A DNA stretch of 25,853 nt from Flavipsychrobacter stenotrophus (GTDB lineage: Bacteria > Bacteroidota > Bacteroidia > Chitinophagales > Chitinophagaceae), in assembly GCA_947379685.1 (NCBI GenBank), contig CANCOG010000009.1, positions 1-25,853 of the forward strand, given 5' to 3'. Positions 7,804-16,669 of this stretch are shown here, piece after piece (the first letter of the stretch is position 1; every line of letters begins with the position of its first letter). A model generated the notes under the pieces. It was not told where the DNA came from, did no database searches, and was given only the letters and a program-made list of their open reading frames with translations. Both the position numbers and the translations under genes were made by a program.

Positions 7804-10800
7804 TTACTCCACCTTCTTCTTCACCATCCCCTCCAAAAACCAAAGCACATCCTTCATTTTTTTCATCCGCTCAACTACCAGCATAAAGTTCTTGCCTACC
7901 TGTTTGAGGCGGGCATTGCGGGTTTGGGTTTGGATGTAGTTGAGGATGTGGTTAAAGGTATCTGATTCAAAATAGGGCGATTCAGGGTTGCTGACAAAGT
8001 ATAGGCGCATTTGGTCATTCTTGAGTATCAGCTTTTCAAACCCGAGTTCACAAGCTACCGTACGGGAACGGATGGTAGTGAATAGATCTTGCACCTGCGA
8101 TGGGATAGGGCCGAACCTGTCCTGCATTTCATTGGCAAACTTCACCAGTTCTTCTTCATTGTCAATATCATCGAGCTGGGTGTAGATGCTCAGGCGTTCA
8201 GTTATATTTTCAACGTAGGTATCCGGTATAAGTATCTCCAAATCAGTATCAATGGTGCAATCAGTAACGTAATCGTTTTTACGGTTGAGCTCTTCCTTAA
8301 ATACCTCTTTAAAGTCGGAGCTCTTCAGTTCGCGCATGGCTTCGGCCAGTATCTTCTGGTACATCTCAAAACCAATATCGGTAATAAAGCCGCTTTGCTC
8401 ACCGCCTAACAAATTACCCGCGCCCCTAATATCAAGGTCGCGCATGGAAATCTGGAAACCGCTGCCCAGTTCATTGAATTGTTCCAGCGTCTGCAAACGT
8501 TTGCGACTATCACCCGGCAACAAGCTCATAGGCGGCGCCAGCAGGTAACAGAATGCCTTTTTATTGCTTCGCCCTACTCTTCCGCGTAACTGGTGCAGGT
8601 CGCTCAGGCCAAACTGATGAGCGTTGTTCACGATCATGGTATTGGCATTAGAAATATCCACACCACTTTCAACTATGTTGGTGCAACACAATACATCATA
8701 CTTTTGCTCAATAAATTTCATGAGCGCATCTTCGAGCTGGTGCCCTTCCATCTGTCCGTGGGCCATACCTATACTCAAGTCCGGGCACAGGCCACGCAGT
8801 AAGGTTACCATTTCTGGCAGGCTTTGAACGCGGTTGTGTACAAAGTACACCTGCCCACCCCGCTCTGTCTCGTAATACAGCGCGTCGCGGATAGCATATT
8901 CATCAAATACCATTACTTCGGTATGCACCGGCTGCCTGTTCGGCGGCGGCGTATTGATAATACTGAGGTCGCGGGCATTCATCAACGAAAATTGCAATGT
9001 CCTTGGAATAGGTGTTGCAGTAAGCGTGAGCGTATCTACATTGGCTTTCAGTTCTCTGAGCTTCTCCTTTGCCCCAACGCCAAATTTCTGTTCTTCATCA
9101 ATAATAAGGATACCCAGGTCCTTGAATTTCACATCCTTACCCAATATCCCATGAGTACCAATGATGATATCAATTTTCCCTTCCTCCAGTCGCTTGAAGG
9201 TTTCCTTCTTATCCTTCGCCGATTTGAAACGGTTCACATAATCAACAGTACACGGGAAATCTTTCAGTCGTTCCTTGAAAGTGTTGAAATGCTGGTAGGC
9301 CAAAATGGTTGTGGGTACCAGTATAGCAGCCTGTTTACTATCAGCAACCGCCTTAAATGCAGCACGGACCGCAATTTCCGTTTTCCCAAAACCCACATCG
9401 CCACACACCAGCCTGTCCATTGGTGACGGAGACTCCATATCGCGCTTCACATCAGCAGTCGCTTTTCCCTGGTCGGGCGTATCTTCATAGAAGAAGGACG
9501 CTTCCAACTCAGTTTGCATATAGCTGTCAGGCGAGAACGCAAAACCTTCCGACGCCTTTCGTTTGGCATAAAGCCTGATGAGGTCGGCTGCAATATCTTT
9601 AACTTGTTTCTTGGTCTTGTTCTTCAGCTTCGCCCAGGCATCACTGCCTAGTTTATTCACCCGGGGAATACTACCTTCTTTTCCGGTGAACTTAGTGATC
9701 TTGTGGAGTGAATTCACATTCACATAAAGCACATCGTTATCCTTATATAAGATACGGATAGCTTCCTGCATGTTGCCGTTCACTTCTATTTTTTGTAAGC
9801 CGCTGTACTTACCGACTCCATGATCTATGTGCGTAACATAGTCGCCCGGCTGCAACTCCCGTAGCGCCCGGAACGTTAGTGCCTTACCCTTGGAATATGC
9901 TTGTTTTACATTGTATTTATGGTAACGTTGAAATATCTGATGATCGGTGTAACAGATCGCCTTTTTGTCGTGGTCAATAAACCCTTTAGAAATAGCCGTT
10001 GCTACGGGAACGAAATTAATGCCGGCATTCAGGTCGTCGAAAATGCTGCGGAGGCGTTCCAGTTGCTTGGGGTTTTCCGCGAACATATACACCACATACT
10101 TTTGCGCAATACGTTTCTGCATATCAGCAATCAGCATATTGAACTGTCGGTTGAACACAGGCTGCTCTTCAGTGGCAAATTTGAAGGTAGCATCAATTTC
10201 ATCGCCTGTTACTTTTTCGAGCGAATGATTGTACCATTCTATGAGGTGTCTTCCCTTTATTTTTTCCTGCCAGTCACCCGGAGCTTCAAAATCTGCCTTC
10301 GAGATTTCCTTAAGCATTTCCTCCTCATGATCAATGGCTACCTGGCCAAGGTTCATTTTTTCGGGCAGGTCAGCAATCATTTTTTCTATGCGGCCAATCG
10401 TAAACTGCAGGTCCTTTGCCCAGATAATGGTATTGGCAGGAAGGAAATCAAGCAAGGAAATTTTCTCCTGGGTTTCGAACTTTGTTTCGATATTAGGTAG
10501 AATGGATACCTGGAGTAATTTTCGTTCAGAGAGCTGTGTTTCCGGATTAAAGATACGAATGCTATCTACTTCAGTATCAAACAACTCTATACGATAAGGA
10601 TGCTCGTTGCCAAAGGAATAAATATCTAGGATACCTCCCCTCATGGCAAACTGCCCGGGCTCATACACAAAGTCCTCGCGTTTAAAGCCGAGATCAACGA
10701 ACTGCGCCATCATTGCATCAACTGCAATATCTTCCCCCACCTTTATGTGAATCATATTACGGGAAAGGGAAGCGGGGTTAACTACCTTTTCAAACAATGC

Positions 10801-11187
10801 TTCGGGATAAGTTACCAATACCTTCTTACGGGCCCTGTCGCCGGCAAACTTTGTGAGTGCTTCCGTACGGAGCATAACGTGGCTACTGTTCAACTCATTG
10901 AACGCGCCCGTTCGTTTAAATGAATCTGGAAAGAAACAAATATCCAGCGCCTTCGTCAAATGCTCTATGTCATTATGAAAGTACGCGGCCTCCTCCTTAT
11001 CATTTAAAATAAATACATGATTGGAGTCGGTGGCCTGCCATAATGCGGCAGCGACAAAGTTGATGGAGGAGCCTCTTAGGTTATCGAGGTAAACCCTTAT
11101 TTTATGACCGGGCAAGGTGATCCCGGCCGCAATTTGTTTTATACGGATATCATTCTGGTATAATCCCTGCAGTGCTTCCAGATTCAT
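7804..11187 (-). CDS. mfd: transcription-repair coupling factor Mfd
   Basis: An 1127-residue SF2 DNA translocase of normal length. Mfd pushes RNA polymerase off lesions and recruits UvrA, directing nucleotide excision repair to transcribed strands. The UvrB-like N-terminal modules occupy about 1-350. The RNA polymerase-interacting CarD-like domain is at about 445-510 ('LQPGDYVTHIDHGVGKYSGL'). The helicase core has Walker A 'GDVGFGKTE' (about 594-602), the DEEQ box 'IIDEEQKFG' (about 694-702), motif III 'TLTATPIPRTL' and motif VI 'QLRGRVGRSNKKAF'. The C-terminal TRCF domain follows ('DTYVENITERLSIYTQLDDI', 'DRFGPIP'). All motifs look intact. The start ATG at 11187 matches the family's N-terminus. 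The gene is transcribed alone; numerous antisense open frames over it are shadows. Confidence 0.98.
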   Translation of the reverse strand: MNLEALQGLYQNDIRIKQIAAGITLPGHKIRVYLDNLRGSSINFVAAALWQATDSNHVFILNDKEEAAYFHNDIEHLTKALDICFFPDSFKRTGAFNELNSSHVMLRTEALTKFAGDRARKKVLVTYPEALFEKVVNPASLSRNMIHIKVGEDIAVDAMMAQFVDLGFKREDFVYEPGQFAMRGGILDIYSFGNEHPYRIELFDTEVDSIRIFNPETQLSERKLLQVSILPNIETKFETQEKISLLDFLPANTIIWAKDLQFTIGRIEKMIADLPEKMNLGQVAIDHEEEMLKEISKADFEAPGDWQEKIKGRHLIEWYNHSLEKVTGDEIDATFKFATEEQPVFNRQFNMLIADMQKRIAQKYVVYMFAENPKQLERLRSIFDDLNAGINFVPVATAISKGFIDHDKKAICYTDHQIFQRYHKYNVKQAYSKGKALTFRALRELQPGDYVTHIDHGVGKYSGLQKIEVNGNMQEAIRILYKDNDVLYVNVNSLHKITKFTGKEGSIPRVNKLGSDAWAKLKNKTKKQVKDIAADLIRLYAKRKASEGFAFSPDSYMQTELEASFFYEDTPDQGKATADVKRDMESPSPMDRLVCGDVGFGKTEIAVRAAFKAVADSKQAAILVPTTILAYQHFNTFKERLKDFPCTVDYVNRFKSAKDKKETFKRLEEGKIDIIIGTHGILGKDVKFKDLGILIIDEEQKFGVGAKEKLRELKANVDTLTLTATPIPRTLQFSLMNARDLSIINTPPPNRQPVHTEVMVFDEYAIRDALYYETERGGQVYFVHNRVQSLPEMVTLLRGLCPDLSIGMAHGQMEGHQLEDALMKFIEQKYDVLCCTNIVESGVDISNANTMIVNNAHQFGLSDLHQLRGRVGRSNKKAFCYLLAPPMSLLPGDSRKRLQTLEQFNELGSGFQISMRDLDIRGAGNLLGGEQSGFITDIGFEMYQKILAEAMRELKSSDFKEVFKEELNRKNDYVTDCTIDTDLEILIPDTYVENITERLSIYTQLDDIDNEEELVKFANEMQDRFGPIPSQVQDLFTTIRSRTVACELGFEKLILKNDQMRLYFVSNPESPYFESDTFNHILNYIQTQTRNARLKQVGKNFMLVVERMKKMKDVLWFLEGMVKKKVE

Positions 11188-11302
11188 TGGCGCGCAAAGG
11201 TAGGGAAATATGAAGTTTGGTGGGGGATGTAATTGTGTAAACGTTTTACAAAATTACCGCATCGAAAAAAACCTTCAACAGAAAAATAGCTAACTTTACA
11301 AT

Positions 11303-11467
11303 ATGGACGCAACATCAAAAACCCGTGAATTGATTGCCCGGTATGGCATAAAAACGACCGTTAGGGAAGACCTAACTGAAAAATCAAATCAGGTAAAAAT
11401 AGCAAATGCCAATCACCCAAAGATTGTAGCCAGTAAAAAAATAGCTGAAAAATTGAATATTAAATAA
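11303..11467 (+). CDS. small ORF of 54 residues, unknown function
   Basis: An ATG at 11303 opens 54 codons ending in TAA at 11465-11467. The product is basic, starts 'MDATSKTRELIARYGIKTTV' and ends 'KIAEKLNIK'. It looks like two or three amphipathic helices with no transmembrane segment. TAACTTTAC, close to the Bacteroidota -7 box, sits only a few bases before the ATG; such very short leaders occur in this phylum and support the start. It is divergent from mfd and converges with the Uma2 gene. No family is recognised. The amino-acid composition is protein-like, but a chance ORF of this length cannot be excluded. Confidence 0.45.
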   Translation: MDATSKTRELIARYGIKTTVREDLTEKSNQVKIANANHPKIVASKKIAEKLNIK

Positions 11468-11559
11468 GAAAAACTGAATACAAAACAATTAAAACCCCGC
11501 AAGTAATGCAACAACAGGGTTGCACATTTCTTAGTTGGTTTCACCACAACCCCTATAGA

Positions 11560-12159
11560 TCAATCCTCATCCACAACAATATCCTTAAATAATTCCGTAA
11601 TATCTAAAGAAAACCCTGGCAATACAGGTGATGTGATGATATCATCAGCCGACATAGTTCTCAATGGCTGAAACTTACCTGCCTGATCAAGAATGTGAAT
11701 AGTAACGAATTGGTTTTGCGGACTAACGATCCAGTACTCCTTTACTCCTGCTTCCTCGTATATATCGTATTTTTTCTTCAATTCTTTAGAATTATTGCCA
11801 GGGCTCAACACCTCTACAACTATGTCAGGTGCACCAATGCAGCCTTTCTTATCTATTTTCGCCACATCACAAACCACGCAAATATCCGGCTGAAGTACAG
11901 TGAAAATACTTTTATCATCCCTGCCCTTTCGCGGTAACCGAACATCAAAAGGAGCAAAGTAGACTTTGCAACCTTTGTCTTTCAAATAATTCTTTATGGG
12001 GTTATATATGTTGCCGGATATCTCCTGATGCAGACTGCTAGGACCAGCCATCATCTCATACACTTTTCCATTAATCAACTCCACCCGCTCTGCAAACGTC
12101 CATTTGTAGTAGTCGGCATAACTGTAGGTTTTATTTAAATCGAGGTCAGAAAAAAGCAT
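11560..12159 (-). CDS. Uma2 family (DUF820) PD-(D/E)xK restriction-like nuclease
   Basis: A 199-residue protein of the Uma2/DUF820 family, whose members adopt the restriction-endonuclease fold and are common in cyanobacteria and Bacteroidota with largely undetermined roles. Visible family features are 'SYADYYKWTFAERVELINGKVYEMMAGPSSLHQ' in outline at residues 13-45 (Tyr-rich start, then ELINGxxYxM and the S-xxHQ turn), the metal-binding Asp92 in 'LQPDICVV', Glu116 in 'PDIVVEVLSPGN' and Lys128-130 before 'YDIYEEAGVKEYWIV'. The active-site set appears complete. The open frame extends 50 codons further upstream, but that part has no family resemblance. The ATG at 12159 sits 15 bases from a -7 box (12174-12181), so I start there. 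It converges with the 54-residue ORF. Confidence 0.88.
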   Translation of the reverse strand: MLFSDLDLNKTYSYADYYKWTFAERVELINGKVYEMMAGPSSLHQEISGNIYNPIKNYLKDKGCKVYFAPFDVRLPRKGRDDKSIFTVLQPDICVVCDVAKIDKKGCIGAPDIVVEVLSPGNNSKELKKKYDIYEEAGVKEYWIVSPQNQFVTIHILDQAGKFQPLRTMSADDIITSPVLPGFSLDITELFKDIVVDED

Positions 12160-12173
12160 AACCAATATTTTTA

Positions 12174-12204
12174 CAAAAATACGAGTTTTGCTTTTCGAAT
12201 GAAA
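12174..12204 (-). promoter_or_regulatory. probable promoter of the Uma2 gene
   Basis: On the minus strand TTTC (12201-12204), 19 bases, then TATTTTTG (12174-12181), an exact TAnnTTTG box. Its position supports the ATG at 12159 rather than the longer open frame. It overlaps the first codons of the divergent gene if that gene starts at 12199. Confidence 0.45.
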
Positions 12205-12897
12205 GCCTATCTTCGGATCAGTAATGCTGATTCTGCGCAAATGAACAAAACGTATCAATATATTAATAAAATTCACAAGCACATAACCACCATTGCTCAG
12301 GAAATCCATGCTTACCGCAGTCTGAGATTTATTCTATGCTTTTATCCCGCGCTACTTTTGCTAATACCCTGTGGTGATAATTCTGCCAGAAAGAAAGAAC
12401 GAATTCAATTCGGTGTCGTTGCTCCCATTAAGCCGGTCGATACCATTACCCAGGCTTTTTTTGATGGCAGGTACTATTCGCCATATATCATCAGACTCGG
12501 AACGAAGTACAAGCGGTCATTCATTAATATAGATTCTGCATATTTTAATATCGCTCACCTTACACCGGCGGAGCGGGAGACGTATTATCAGAAAGTTGTT
12601 GGGCTGCTCCCAAAGGAGGATGTGCAGGTTTATCAACTCATTTGGGCGTTACCGGAAATGCATCAATTACTTACAGCCGACGGCGGCCCTGGAACAATAG
12701 TAACCTGGATAAAGGACAGACCCAGCGAGCACAATGACAAATACGTTGTGGAGATCAGAAAAAATGAAATCAAGAAGTTCCGTCTCGAAAAAGACCTCGC
12801 TTACTTTCGTATCAGCCTGCATCCGATAGCTATAGAAATAGCTACCGAAAGTGAATATTATGTTCCGCTGAAAAAATGGCGGAGTGTGATCAGGTGA
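12199..12897 (+). CDS. unknown membrane-anchored protein or lipoprotein
   Basis: 232 codons from the ATG at 12199; a second in-frame ATG lies at 12241. A hydrophobic segment at residues 42-57 ends in 'LLLIPCGD', which resembles a lipobox with Cys58. However, the preceding stretch of 40 residues is far longer than a normal signal-peptide n-region, so either the true start is a nearer non-ATG codon or the protein is a single-pass inner-membrane protein. The rest is a soluble domain of about 170 residues with mixed helix and strand, including 'HLTPAERETYYQKVVGLLPKEDVQVYQLIWALP' in outline (a helical pair) and a C-terminal 'YYVPLKKWRSV'. I do not recognise the family. It is divergent from the Uma2 gene and separate from the T9SS gene downstream, which has its own promoter. 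Confidence 0.65.
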   Translation: MKAYLRISNADSAQMNKTYQYINKIHKHITTIAQEIHAYRSLRFILCFYPALLLLIPCGDNSARKKERIQFGVVAPIKPVDTITQAFFDGRYYSPYIIRLGTKYKRSFINIDSAYFNIAHLTPAERETYYQKVVGLLPKEDVQVYQLIWALPEMHQLLTADGGPGTIVTWIKDRPSEHNDKYVVEIRKNEIKKFRLEKDLAYFRISLHPIAIEIATESEYYVPLKKWRSVIR

Positions 12898-12957
12898 AAA
12901 CGTGTAGCGCCATTGTAAGGATCGGACAAATTAACCCAGGTGAACTTCTATGTTATT

Positions 12958-12989
12958 TTTGAAAACCCCAATATTTTTTACTAATTTAG
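12958..12989 (+). promoter_or_regulatory. promoter of the LamG/T9SS gene
   Basis: TTTG (12958-12961), 20 bases, TAATTTAG (12982-12989): a near-consensus Bacteroidota -33/-7 pair. It lies 20 bases before the ATG at 13010. Confidence 0.55.
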
Positions 12990-13009
12990 TTTTCTAAAAT
13001 TTATACCTC

Positions 13010-14470
13010 ATGAAAAAAATCACCCTGATTGTTTGCCTTTTGGCAATTGCCTGCCCAAAATTGCCCGGGCAATCATTGCCCCCCTATCTGTCATCTTCAG
13101 GGCTTATTGCCTGGTATCCTTTCAACAGTAACGCGCAGGATGAGAGTGGTAACGGGCACCATGGGGTAATTGGTGTGAGCACAGTTTGGGCAACAGACCG
13201 AATGGGCAGTGTTAACAGTGCCTATCATTTTAATGGCTATTCCAGCAATATCATTTCTTCTGATACATTCTTTGATATTGGCATGCACAACTACACCCTC
13301 TCCTGTTGGATCAATTCTGACAGTATTAATAACCCGCATAATGGTAATAACAATCAAAATATCTTAAATACCATTCCACACAACGGCATGGCAATAAGTT
13401 ATAACTGGGGGCATACCAACAAGTATTCAACATGGGTGAATGATAACCCAACCTATGCCTCCTGGAACATTCTTGGGAACGCCAAATCTCATACAAATAT
13501 CACAGCCACGACATGGAAACACATTGTTTTGAAAAAAATAAATGATACCGGATATCATTTTTATGTTAATGGTGTGCTCGACACAATGTACCACACCACC
13601 CTTTCATCAATAACCAGGCACTGTAAAATAAGCATGGGAAGAACTGACACAACACACGCCACCGAAACATTTCTCGGCAGGCTCGACGATTTTGCAATTT
13701 ATAACCGGGCAATTTCCGATTCCGAGATTGTCAACCTCTACTTTGCCATTAACGGAGTCTCATGGACCTGTGTTGGCTCAACCAATGTTTTGTCGAGCTT
13801 CGTAACCGGTGGCACCTGGAGCAGCAGCAGTACATCCATTGCCACAGTAAGCACCTCGGGCGTAGTTACCGGGGTTGCAGTCGGCACAGTAGTTATTTCA
13901 TATACCGTAGGCACTATAACCGGAACATTTCCAATAAATATTCTCGCTGCGCCTCCAACCGGAACCATTAGTGGCCACAACTTTGTCTGCGTCAGCGAAA
14001 CGGACACGCTGACAGACACAACATCGGGAGGAAGTTGGGCTATGGCCAACAACCGGGCAACAATTTCTACTTCGGGCGTTGTTGCGGGTAACACCGCTGG
14101 CAAGGACACTGCTTATTATATTGTATCTGGCCCTTGTGGAATTGACACAATGAAATTCCCTATGACCGTTTACTCCCTCCACCAGTGCGATTCAATGCTC
14201 GAGGTAGTTCACCTGACTAATTCTAATAATGGTATAACTCTATACCCTAACCCAAGCAAGGGTAACTTCACAGTGGAACTCACCAACTGCAAGCAGGCGA
14301 CCATAACTTTGTTTGATATTGCAGGAAGGATTGCTGAGGAGCGAACTGTTAACGAAACAACCAGCCAAAATTTAAAATATCAGATCGGCCACCTTTTGCC
14401 AGGCAATTACCAGCTTAGAGTTGTCAGTGATGGTAAAACATACAGAGAACGAATAACGATACTCGAATAA
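13010..14470 (+). CDS. T9SS-secreted LamG-like / Ig-like (Big_2) surface protein
   Basis: A 486-residue secreted protein with a signal peptide at about residues 1-20 ('...KLPGQS'). Residues about 30-245 form a LamG/concanavalin-like jelly roll: 'GLIAWYPFNSNAQDESGNGH' is the classic opening, followed by 'SAYHFNG', 'TWKHIVLKK', 'YHFYVNGVLDT' and 'GRLDDFAIYNRAISDSEI'. A Big_2-type bacterial Ig-like module follows ('GTWSSSSTSIATVSTSGVVTG' in outline), then a second shorter Ig-like repeat ('GGSWAMANNRATISTSGVV'). The last 80 residues are a T9SS type A sorting domain ('ITLYPNPSKGNFTVEL', 'LFDIAGRI', 'LLPGNYQLRV'). It is likely a surface adhesin or carbohydrate-binding protein; the ligand is not deducible. 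It ends at a strong terminator shared with the converging sugar operon. Confidence 0.9.
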   Translation: MKKITLIVCLLAIACPKLPGQSLPPYLSSSGLIAWYPFNSNAQDESGNGHHGVIGVSTVWATDRMGSVNSAYHFNGYSSNIISSDTFFDIGMHNYTLSCWINSDSINNPHNGNNNQNILNTIPHNGMAISYNWGHTNKYSTWVNDNPTYASWNILGNAKSHTNITATTWKHIVLKKINDTGYHFYVNGVLDTMYHTTLSSITRHCKISMGRTDTTHATETFLGRLDDFAIYNRAISDSEIVNLYFAINGVSWTCVGSTNVLSSFVTGGTWSSSSTSIATVSTSGVVTGVAVGTVVISYTVGTITGTFPINILAAPPTGTISGHNFVCVSETDTLTDTTSGGSWAMANNRATISTSGVVAGNTAGKDTAYYIVSGPCGIDTMKFPMTVYSLHQCDSMLEVVHLTNSNNGITLYPNPSKGNFTVELTNCKQATITLFDIAGRIAEERTVNETTSQNLKYQIGHLLPGNYQLRVVSDGKTYRERITILE

Positions 14471-14475
14471 CTTCA

Positions 14476-14507
14476 ATAAAAAAGCCTCCAAATAAGGAGG
14501 CTTTTTT
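14476..14507. terminator. bidirectional intrinsic terminator
   Basis: GCCTCC (14484-14489), loop AAATAA, GGAGGC (14496-14501), flanked by an A run on the left and six T on the right. The A/T flanks make it functional in both directions. It terminates the LamG gene (stop at 14470) on the plus strand and the sulfotransferase operon (stop at 14527) on the minus strand. Confidence 0.92.
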
Positions 14508-14526
14508 AGTAACGTCAGCATTTGAT

Positions 14527-15471
14527 CTACTTGATCAGTTTCTTATAAAAATTGTTGAACTTGAAAATATCAAGGTATGTTTTTGTACGAGCGTAAATCT
14601 CTTTAATTTCCTCAGGGCTTAACTCCTGCGCTGTCTTCAGGTTGATCTCTTCTGTCGGAGTCCGTACAGTTCCCCATGGGTAAACTTCTTTCAACTCTTC
14701 ACCATTCCAGCTTGGAGTTTCAAGAGTCTTGCTGGAACCAATGCCTGCCTTAGCTAGCACAGCGGAAAGCACACCAACTTTATCCTTGATAATGTCGTCA
14801 TACTTCACGATATGGTAATGATCGGGGTATTTTTCTGCGTAGATCAGGGAGAAATACTGGCAGGTAACCCAACCGGTCATATAATGAGCGATGGATAGTG
14901 GTACTGCTCGCTTCTTTGTATCGGCATAAGCAGAGAACGGATTCCTCACAACATGCAGTACATGGCCATTACCATTATAGTCATTAATGATCTTATCACC
15001 ATCAACTCCAATAATAGGGCTATATCCAACCCATGCTTTTTCTTTGCCAGTCGTTTTATAATTCTTCCATGCAGAGAAACTAGCCCTGAAGAAAGCCTCC
15101 ATAACGTTGGCTCTGGTAAGATCCTTGCCTTTCAGGAATTTTAGAAAATCCTGCTTCCTGTCTTTATCAGACATGTCTATATCGGCAGTACGGAATTTAC
15201 TTACATATGGTGTTTTGGCGCGTACTTTTCCCTCTTCGTCAATGATCAGTTCATACATTTCTTCAGCAGAAGCCGAACCAGGGAAAATGGGCCACCTGTA
15301 CTTTAATGGGTACATGCTGGAAAGGTAATCATTCACAAACTTAGTGCCGGGCTGAGATTCAAACGGGTAAACAAATAACTCAGGATGTCCGTCCAATAAG
15401 CGGTGAGTAGTGTTACCGCCATTTTCATACATTGCGGATAACATGATGAATTTGTAATCTGATTTCTTCAT
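14527..15471 (-). CDS. sulfotransferase family protein
   Basis: A 314-residue cytoplasmic protein, last gene of the six-gene operon. Sulfotransferases of this type move sulfate from PAPS to a hydroxyl on a sugar, lipid or small molecule. The 5'-phosphosulfate-binding region is at residues 12-31 ('SAMYENGGNTTHRLLDGHPE'). The 3'-phosphate-binding motif is at about 171-188 ('VLHVVRNPFSAYADTKKR', with Arg176 and Ser180). The usual basic residue of the 5' loop (RSGTT in many members) is replaced by NGGNTT, so it is a divergent branch. Fold and length suit the family. It is separated by 34 bases from the DUF4915 gene and ends at the bidirectional terminator. The likely acceptor is the glycan or glycoside made by the upstream genes; this is inferred from context. 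Confidence 0.8.
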   Translation of the reverse strand: MKKSDYKFIMLSAMYENGGNTTHRLLDGHPELFVYPFESQPGTKFVNDYLSSMYPLKYRWPIFPGSASAEEMYELIIDEEGKVRAKTPYVSKFRTADIDMSDKDRKQDFLKFLKGKDLTRANVMEAFFRASFSAWKNYKTTGKEKAWVGYSPIIGVDGDKIINDYNGNGHVLHVVRNPFSAYADTKKRAVPLSIAHYMTGWVTCQYFSLIYAEKYPDHYHIVKYDDIIKDKVGVLSAVLAKAGIGSSKTLETPSWNGEELKEVYPWGTVRTPTEEINLKTAQELSPEEIKEIYARTKTYLDIFKFNNFYKKLIK

Positions 15472-15505
15472 AGTACTATAATAGTTGTGTGCGTAAAAAT
15501 AATGT

Positions 15506-16669
15506 TTAAACTAATGAAACTGAAAATATATTTTGCTCGGTTGCCGTCTTTTTTATGGATTTAAACGGCAATCCATTACATATGTTTTTCGAAATATAAT
15601 CGATGGCAAATAATTGATTGCCGTATGGGAATTTAACTGACGCTATTTCCTTCATGTTTTCAAGGTCTATTGCCACAATAGAACATTCCTGAGTTGCTGA
15701 TGTAATGCCGGGTGCATAATGCCGGAAACGAGGCAATACTCTTGACACCCCTACAAAAAGTATATTCCCAACGAAACACAACCCGCGGGTCCAGCCATTA
15801 CATTTTATTACAGGCACAAATTGTTCATTTTCAATATATCCGACTTCGCCATACCCACTGTTGGCTACCCAAACCTTTCCATTGTGAAGTCGCGCAGCAT
15901 GGGGCCGGGTTAGTCCGTAGCCCATCGGCTCGCGTGTTTTGCCGGAGAAAATTACACCTTGCTTATCGACCGGATAATTGTGATGCCCTGGCCTCCTTGA
16001 TGAAATTTTTGCGCCCGATGCACTAAAATAAGAATTTTCAATATCAGCACCTGCAGCTATAGAATTCAACTGAATGTAGTTGGCTTTTGTTTCCGGTGCT
16101 CCATTTTTATCTACACAGTTCGGCCACCACAGCGGCTGCTCGGGCGAGGAATTGGAAAAATCGACGGGTACTATACAGTTCATACCAACGGAATTGGCAT
16201 ATAATTTTCCGCCGCAAATAGCCAGGTCGTGAAAATAATAAGAACCCGGATAGTATTTTGCCCGCGTAGGCATGAACACTTTCCCCGCAGGTTTAGCGCT
16301 TTTTATTCTTTTGAGGTAACCAGTTGTAACTCCGAATTCAATAACCTGGTTGGGGTTTCGGGTAGCAGCGACGTACATGGCATTGGTTGATCGGTCTATC
16401 GCAATGCCTGAAGGGTGTGGTACATGAAAAAAAGTCTGTTCCAGTTTCCCTGTTGAATTTGCACCTAAGCCAATCAGCAAGTTCTCATATTCCCTGCTGG
16501 CCACCAGCGTGATATTGAGATCGTTCAGCAATTGGGCAAATGAAGGAGCCGCCTTATATTTTAAAGTATCGGAAGTAATACCGGCTACATCTAATGATGT
16601 CCCGAATATTTCAGAAGGATGGCGAAGGGCCAGATTTTGCTGCGACCACAGGGTTTCTTTTGCACTCAT
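15506..16669 (-). CDS. DUF4915 / TIGR03032 family protein
   Basis: A 387-residue protein whose C-terminal two thirds match the TIGR03032/DUF4915 pattern as I remember it. The matching segments are 'IQLNSIAAGADIENSYFSAS', 'GVIFSGKTREPMGYGLTRPH' followed by 'AARLHNGKVWVANSGYGEVG', 'GWTRGLCFVGNILFVGVSRV' followed by 'LPRFRHYAPG', and 'KFPYGNQLFAID'. The repeated short strands suggest a beta-propeller. There is no signal peptide, so it is cytoplasmic. The biochemical role of this family is not established to my knowledge. Here it overlaps the glycosyltransferase gene by 4 bases (stop/start overlap at 16666-16669), implying translational coupling and joint function. A role as a glycan- or substrate-handling partner for the neighbouring transferases is only inferred. 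Confidence 0.82.
   Translation of the reverse strand: MSAKETLWSQQNLALRHPSEIFGTSLDVAGITSDTLKYKAAPSFAQLLNDLNITLVASREYENLLIGLGANSTGKLEQTFFHVPHPSGIAIDRSTNAMYVAATRNPNQVIEFGVTTGYLKRIKSAKPAGKVFMPTRAKYYPGSYYFHDLAICGGKLYANSVGMNCIVPVDFSNSSPEQPLWWPNCVDKNGAPETKANYIQLNSIAAGADIENSYFSASGAKISSRRPGHHNYPVDKQGVIFSGKTREPMGYGLTRPHAARLHNGKVWVANSGYGEVGYIENEQFVPVIKCNGWTRGLCFVGNILFVGVSRVLPRFRHYAPGITSATQECSIVAIDLENMKEIASVKFPYGNQLFAIDYISKNICNGLPFKSIKKTATEQNIFSVSLV

Noticed and set aside
7988..10597. Many plus-strand open frames opposite mfd, some 200 codons long
   Set aside because: They lie antisense to a complete, motif-rich mfd gene, lack recognisable families and have low-complexity or odd composition; they are shadows.
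12160..12309. 50-codon N-terminal extension of the Uma2 protein
   Set aside because: It has no family resemblance, overlaps the divergent gene, and a good -7 box lies just before the internal ATG at 12159.
13738..14182. Minus-strand open frames inside the LamG gene
   Set aside because: They are antisense shadows of the Ig-like modules, with Val/Thr-rich artefact composition.
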